From Panax quinquefolius (lineage: Eukaryota; Streptophyta; Magnoliopsida; Apiales; Araliaceae), in the NCBI GenBank assembly GCA_020205615.1, contig CM035170.1, forward strand, positions 36,418,183 to 36,482,182: a stretch of DNA of 64,000 bases, written 5' to 3'. The notes under the pieces are model-generated. The model had not been told where the DNA came from. It saw only the letters and a program-made list of their open reading frames with translations, and made no database searches. Shown in pieces: positions 58,341 through 64,000 of this stretch (positions are counted from its first letter, which is position 1; each line of letters starts with the position of its first letter). A program made the translations under genes and the position numbers.

Positions 58341-58700
58341 GACATTTCCTTTCTCTTGTCCTTTAGCTAGCTACGACAGATGTCTTCAAATCTCTGACTT
58401 GACATTGGTTGTTGAGGAATGTCACTTGATGACCCTTGTCGCAGAGTTGGCTGATGCTTAGAAGGTTGTGTTGCAGACCTTCTACATATGCTACCTTGTT
58501 TGAAAGATCTTGCACCATTGCCACAGAGAGCCATATCCTCTTGTCTTGCCTTAGCCGTTGTCTCCAAAGATGGTCGAGGGACCCTCTTTTTCTATGTAGT
58601 TAGATAAGAGGGCTTTGTTCCCGATCATGTGCCTTGAGCATCCACCGTCCGTGATACCATGTAGTGATCGTGGAGCTCTTTTCCTGTCAAAATATTGAAC
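58341..58700 (-). pseudogene. SIRE protease remnant
   Basis: Retropepsin region between gag and integrase. The catalytic motif reads DGGCSRHMIG near 58645 instead of the usual DSGCSRHM, and VEGLQHNLLSISQLCDKGHQ is visible at about 58500-58430. Frameshifts move the frame three times within 350 bp. The lost Ser next to the active Asp would probably weaken or abolish activity. Confidence 0.8.
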
Positions 58701-60825
58701 CTTCATTTTGGTACCCATATTTGCATGGGTCCTTCTTTGTTAGTGCCTTTGGGGACCCAAATCTGTTTAATCTTGGGTCTCACATGCATAGAATTATAAT
58801 AACACTTGGCAGCCTTGTGACCATATTTATTGCATATAAAACACCTAGTATGATGCATGCCGGTGTGTGTATGATGATTCATCCTCCATTTGGACTTGTG
58901 TGGTTCTTTAATTATCCTTCTGTTAAACTAATTCTCATTTTTCCACTTGTCCTTGGATTTCAGAAATAGTGATGAGTGTGCCTTACCTCTACTGTACCTT
59001 CCCAGTTGATTCGTAGAGTTGGTCTTGCTTGACTCTACGATTCTTCGAGGTTGGTGAGTAGAGGTTAGGTTACTCTTCTCTTTTATGAACCCCAGACCAG
59101 AATGAGATCCTTTACTCCTATGAGTAAGAATGGAGACAGTAGGACAAGGTTGAACGTGTTCTTCCTTCTGTGAGGATTTCACAATGGTAATGCTTCTACT
59201 GAAACTTGAGGCATTACTAGTGCTAGTTTCCTTTGTCTTTTCCACACAAGGCTCTGAGATGGATTCCCCAAAGCCTAGGCCTGTTTTGTCGAATGTGCTT
59301 CTCTGACTAGAGAGCAGGCAGTCCATGGATGATGAGGATTTGTTCCATGTAGAGATAGTCTTTTCTAGATCCTCAATTTTAGAGGTTAGATTAGACTCTC
59401 TTTGTGCATTAAGTGTGTTTGTCTGTCTTAAGGTCTCATTCTCAGCCTCAAGCTTGGAGAGAAGATTAGTACTTAGAAGGGCTATTTCAAGCTCTCCTTG
59501 TACTTTCTTCTTCTCCTCTTGAAGAAGTGAATGATCCTTAGACAAAACTCTGAACCACTTCATATATTGATGTAGATCAGTGGTTATGCCATGCAGTGCA
59601 GTTCTTAAGTCATTTATATCTACATCAGGTGAGTTGAAGTCAAATACCTCATCGAGATTTACATCATGTATGTTGAGGTTTTTTTTGTCCTTTGCATGTT
59701 TGGCCATTAGGCACATATTAGCCATTTGTGGTTCTTCTTCATCTCCGGAGTCAGCATTGGAGTCATTATCTGAATCACTCCATGATCCTCCAGCTACCAG
59801 GCCTTTATCTCTCTTCTGAGGCCTTTTGTTTCCTTTGTATTCCTTCTTTGCATGCTGTTTCTTCTTTAGTTATTCTCTTAGAGGTTTGTTGCAGTTGGCA
59901 ATGAAGTGGCGAACTTTCTGCAGCTTGTAGCGATAGATCATTTATTTTCTCTTGGCTGCTGTAGTTGCTGACCTTCTTTGGCTTGCTAGTTTTGCCTTGA
60001 CGTATGAATCTTCTCAGTCTTTTTACCAGCATAGCAAGGTCTTCATCATCGTCTTCATCATAATTAGAGTCAATCTCAGTGTTGACCTTTGAGGCACTTT
60101 CAGTTGCCTTGAGATCAACACCCTTATCCTTCCTTCTTCCTTCCGATAGGGTTTCATTTCGTTGAGTTAGCTCCATTAAGTATGTCGAGATTTCCATATA
60201 TAGTTTGGATCGCTATCTCGTGAAGATTCTTTGACTCTCTTATAGCAGTGGTTTTAGCATCCCACTTGCTCGGTAGGGCTCTCATGAACTTTATGATCAG
60301 ATCTTTGTTAGGATAGATCTTCCCGTATGCTCGTAGAGAGTTGAGCAGAACATTGAATCTCTCATAGGTAGCAGTCACGTTCTCTCCTTGAACATGAGCA
60401 AACATCTCATACTGCTGTGTCAGAAGAGATTGTTTGTTTTCTCTGACTTCTTCAGTTCCTTCGTGCATGATCAACAATGCTTCCCAAACCTCCTTAGTTG
60501 TTTTTTTGTTGACGACGTTTTCAAATAGACCGTCTTCTAAGGATTGGAACAGGATGTTCTTGGCCTTTTTGTCAAGTTGGACAGCTCTCTTCTCGTTGTC
60601 TGTCCATTCTTCTTTAACCTTGATTTGCATTCTGTTTGGATCATCAGTGGTTGGTGCAAGATTTGTTGGAATATAGGGCCCATTTTTAATGGTCTCAAAT
60701 AGATCTTCATCTATTGAGTCCATGTAAGCTTGCATCCTTACTTTCTTGTTTGCAAATTTATCCTTGTTGCACATTGGTGGCTTGCTACCTCCTCCAATTC
60801 TAGATTCGCTTGGTACGTGTGCCAT
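58701..60825 (-). pseudogene. SIRE gag
   Basis: Start chosen at ATG 60825 (MAHVPSESRIGGGSK); the longer open frame upstream overlaps the primer-binding site and begins without ATG. The N-terminal segment to 60154 has a copia-type capsid core (AYMDSIDEDLFETIKNGPY, KKTTKEVWEALLIMHEGTEE, ERFNVLLNSLRAYGK). A shift near 60190 leads to an acidic/basic region (60197-59805) and a coiled-coil-like segment (59725-58928, HSLLQEEKKKVQGELEIAL). The zinc knuckle CFICNKYGHKAAKC is intact at 58802-58843, followed by the IWVPKG motif typical of SIRE-like Gag. Three or four breaks in total. Confidence 0.88.
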
Positions 60826-60863
60826 TGGATCTACTAAAGCTTGTAAGCTGTATAATAGAACCT

Positions 60864-60875
60864 GCTTTGATACCA
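60864..60875 (-). other. SIRE primer-binding site
   Basis: Minus-strand TGGTATCAAAGC three bases inside the 5' LTR end at 60879; initiator-Met-tRNA type. Confidence 0.85.
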
Positions 60876-60878
60876 ATT

Positions 60879-61811
60879 GTTAGTTTCTAGTTGGCACAAT
60901 AGTTATCTAGAAGGGGGGTTGAATAGATATTTAAAAAACTTTTCATTTTAAACTTGTTCTTTAATGATGATTAAAACTTGGCGGAAATTTATGTTTGTTT
61001 TAATCTTCTTTACAAAGCAGTGGAGTTATGAGAGTGAGGTAGTTATAGCAGTTATGACAGATATAGCAGTTATAGTATGAATGTAAAAGACACAATCGTT
61101 TTTAAGTGGTTCAGAGCACTTAAAGCTCCTAGTCCACTCTTTTACTCAACAAGTAGGATATCAAGTAAGGATGTCTTTTACAACTTCTGAATCACACAGA
61201 TTCCTTCTAGACCAACAGTCTAGGAACTTCTTAGTTCACTCTTGAACTCTTCAAGTCCAGCAGACTTGGTACTCTTCTTCAGTTGATTGATAGATGTTGA
61301 GTTCTTGATGGTTGCTACTCAGTTGCTGTTTAAGCACTTATTCGAAAGAACTGAGTAGCTGAGCAAGCTTTGCAAATTCTCAGATCGTAGAGTTGAGCTT
61401 GAGAGTTGTTCACGTTGTTTGTTCAATGCTTGTTTGATCCTCTCTCTCATCTGTCTGATTTGCATATATGTGATCTTGAAAACTATCCATTGGATCCATC
61501 CGTTGAGGCATTAAATGCATTTGACTTTTCTGATCTTTGATGGAGACATTTCTGCACATCTTCCGAAATCGCATTACGGGCCACCGACACGTTAGATCGC
61601 TTTCTTAACACCGAAAAGGTGTTTTGCCCCTACCAATGGTACTTTCCTTAGCTTCTTCAATACGCTTTTTTGTTGCATACTAAGGATATTTCATATTACT
61701 TTGGGACCGATGAGTACTTTACGCCTAGAATCCATTCGGCATATGTTGGAATCTGTCTTCACACATATCATGAGGCTCGACGTTTTCTGACATAAGACAG
61801 ATGATGCTCTA
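60879..61811 (-). mobile_element. SIRE 5' LTR, interrupted
   Basis: 933 bp of the upstream LTR (TGTTAGTTTCTAGTTGGCAC onward), aligning with 45726-46706. It is cut at 61811 by an A2-type LTR; the remainder, with most CTACGAT motifs, must lie past the window. A short stretch near 61565-61620 is more diverged than its surroundings. Confidence 0.9.
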
Positions 61812-64000
61812 TGTGACGCCCCCAAAACAGGTATACATCACCCATCTTGAGTCGCCAGATACATGGTACCGAAACAAATACAACTTCAGTAATATAATTG
61901 TCGTGCAAAATACGACAACACATATACTGTGAGTTTGAATACAAATATTGTATACTAGAGAGTATACAAACTCAAAAGGAGTCCTCATTACAATTATTGA
62001 TACACTATTTTACAAAAATAGTGAGGACTGCTAAACAACTATCTTGAATCATCACTCCATACCACGGCTAGTTCCTGCTAAATTCTCTCCTCCTGAGAAG
62101 AACAATGGAACAAAAAGGAAAAGGGTGAGCTCAACTAGCCCAGTAAAGAATATTATGACTAAGATAATATACAACAAATTATCATTAGTCTTCAACAGGG
62201 AAAATCTGATAAAATATAATAGACAACAAGTTTTAGATCAACAAGCTGCGCAATGCAAATAACAATCCATTAGAAGAGTCAAGTAGAGAAAGAATTCTAC
62301 TATCTTCTAAGATTTAAAAGTCCATCATCAATATTTTATCCCTGTAACATCAATCAATATACATCTTGAATCAAATATTCATCTTTTCACTACAGGCCAA
62401 AGATATTCATTTGTATCACCAGTTGGTCATGTTCATCTCAACACCTGTTCATCTTTGCACTACGGGCCAAAGATATTCATTAGGTAATCATTCATCTTTG
62501 TACTACAGGCCAAAGATATTCAGTAATATCATCATTTAGGACTGAGGATGATGAAAAATATTTTAAAGAAAATGAATCCAATAAGACAGAAGGACAAATA
62601 TTAGGGATTCGTATCACAGTTTATCCAAGATCAATAATACTTCATAATAACCAATTTTGAAGCATAATTCAAAAATAAAGATCAAAACATGGATACAATC
62701 AAAGATAGTAACCATAATAGACATCTTGGACAAAAAGAAGAAAATTTTATTTTTCTGATGAATAGTGTCAGTATTCGTGAATAGTGACGATATCGTGAAT
62801 AATGCCGTATATCGTGAATAAAGAACCCCGACACACAAAAAGTTCTAAATTTGATAAAAAGTTCATACCAATATTTCTATATAATGATATTGAAGAAAAT
62901 ATCATTTTAAAAAGAATATAACACCCTTTACCTCAAAATAATCGTATTTCCATTTGAATTTGGGATATAATCTTGACATAAAATTTGCAGATTGAAAAAT
63001 AGAAACTCACAAAATATCTAAATACTCACAAAATATGCTCGATAATATAGAGAGAGAAAGAGAGAAAGCTTATGTTTCTGGTGTGATTTTCAATTCTAAC
63101 TTAGCCCTCTATTTATAGAAAAATGCTAGAACGCCATAGGAGACTAAATAATAAAATAATATTATTTAATTAACAAATTCTCTATGCATGCTTTGAACAA
63201 GTCTAGCATGCCTTCTTTGAAAAACAAACCAGAAGCCCACATGCTTGAAAAATCAAAAAGTGGGTCCCACCCATAATTTAATAAAAATTATTTTATTTTC
63301 TGAAACTTCAGTAATTCATAATAAATAGTCCTTTTATCAGAAAAATTTGAAACTCGCGTGTTTCCATAGGAAATTTAATTCTCTACAACTTTGTAGAAGA
63401 AAGGTTTTCCAAATTCCAATTAGAAAATACCCGTAATCCACAAACGGATGATTTTTAATAACTCCACACCGACAAAATACTGATAAAACACCTAAGCATT
63501 AATTCCTTCATTTTTATCCACATAAAAATAAATATATCCATCATTTATATCCACATAAAATAAATATTTCCTTATCATATAAATCAATAATTAATTATTC
63601 ATAAATAATATTACCAGAATCACAATTATGACAACCAGCAGCCTCCGGAAAGAGGGGGCTTCCAATAAGGATTTCTCCTTCTTCGGCGCAGCAATTAGGT
63701 GACCAAACCTCTCATTGATGTAACTTTCTAGACATTGCCAATAATGCTATCTAATAATATTATTCCAAATAATATGAATTATTGATCCGATAATGGAGAT
63801 GATGTGCGATGACAATTATTGAAAGCACAATAATATAAAATATCAATGCATCAATTATTAAATCAATAAAATAAAATATTGAATAAAGAATTCACCGTAA
63901 CAATTATTGAGTAGTGCCTTCTTACGTAAGAATCAATAATTCAACAATATCGCAATACACCGTGCTCTTCGTGCAACCACGCCAGACATTCACGTATTTT
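61812..64000 (-). mobile_element. A2-type Ty3 LTR inserted in SIRE (cut by window edge)
   Basis: Starts TGTGACGCCCCCAAAACAGG, the outer end of an inverted A-family LTR, so it is a solo LTR or the 3' LTR of a minus-strand element extending past 64000. Inverted TATA CTATTTATAG at 63109-63118, followed by the AG-rich tract at 63045-63070. 39-bp-type repeats at 62395-62520 and a few TATTCACGA repeats at 62758-62825. The conserved GTCACCTAATTGC block and hairpin lie near 63668-63705. No gene inside. Confidence 0.88.

Noticed and set aside
60826..60876. N-terminal extension of SIRE gag beginning MVSKQ
   Set aside because: These codons are the primer-binding site and the frame begins with TTG, not ATG; the start at 60825 is preferred.

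Overview
This window is a block of nested transposable elements from a flowering-plant nuclear genome, probably an AT-rich eudicot. The evidence is plant-type Ty3 chromoviruses with integrase chromodomains, a SIRE/Maximus-like Ty1 element, a CACTA DNA transposon, initiator-Met-tRNA primer sites (TGGTATCARAGC), and plant gene fragments with GT-AG introns. I see no free-standing host gene, rRNA, tRNA or CRISPR array. Element lineages are judged from motifs by eye; the species cannot be named.

Left block (1-25457). Position 1-2639 is the 3' part of a long Ty3 LTR (family A1, + strand). Position 2640-7583 is a decayed Ty1/copia element that has lost its 5' LTR. Position 7584-13306 is a minus-strand element with A1 LTRs and only about 320 bp of internal sequence (called NA-). 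Position 13307-25349 is a plus-strand element with the same internal deletion but A2-type LTRs (NA+). NA+ is split by a family C solo LTR (14458-23337, duplication TGTAT), which is itself split by a solo A1 LTR (15509-18995) and a solo SIRE LTR (19726-21274, duplication CTTTC). NA- and NA+ look like gag-pol-less passengers of a Tekay-type chromovirus.

Right block (25458-64000). A minus-strand Tekay-like chromovirus (Tekay-M) has its 3' LTR at 25458-28056, its integrase and chromodomain at 28065-29370, RNase H, reverse transcriptase, protease and gag at 41702-45016, and the start of its 5' LTR at 45203-45725. A second chromovirus with 3.3-kb LTRs (element B, +, 29376-41696, duplication TTATA) sits in its pol just before the integrase zinc finger. 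A minus-strand SIRE-like Ty1 element (45726 to at least 61811) sits in its 5' LTR. The SIRE pol is in turn split by a 4.1-kb CACTA element (53380-57490, duplication ATT) carrying fragments of topoisomerase II and of a CHY-zinc-finger/RING ubiquitin ligase. Finally, an A2-type LTR (61812 to the window end) interrupts the SIRE 5' LTR.

Inferred order in the right block: Tekay-M first, then element B and SIRE, then CACTA and the 61812 element. Almost all coding regions are broken by stops or frameshifts. Exceptions are the 218-codon extra ORF of element B and several long pol segments. The most interesting items are the gene-capturing CACTA, the two internally deleted elements sharing one gag-to-chromodomain junction, the extra ORF upstream of gag in element B, the patchy divergence between element B's two LTRs, and the CTACGAT motif scattered through SIRE.
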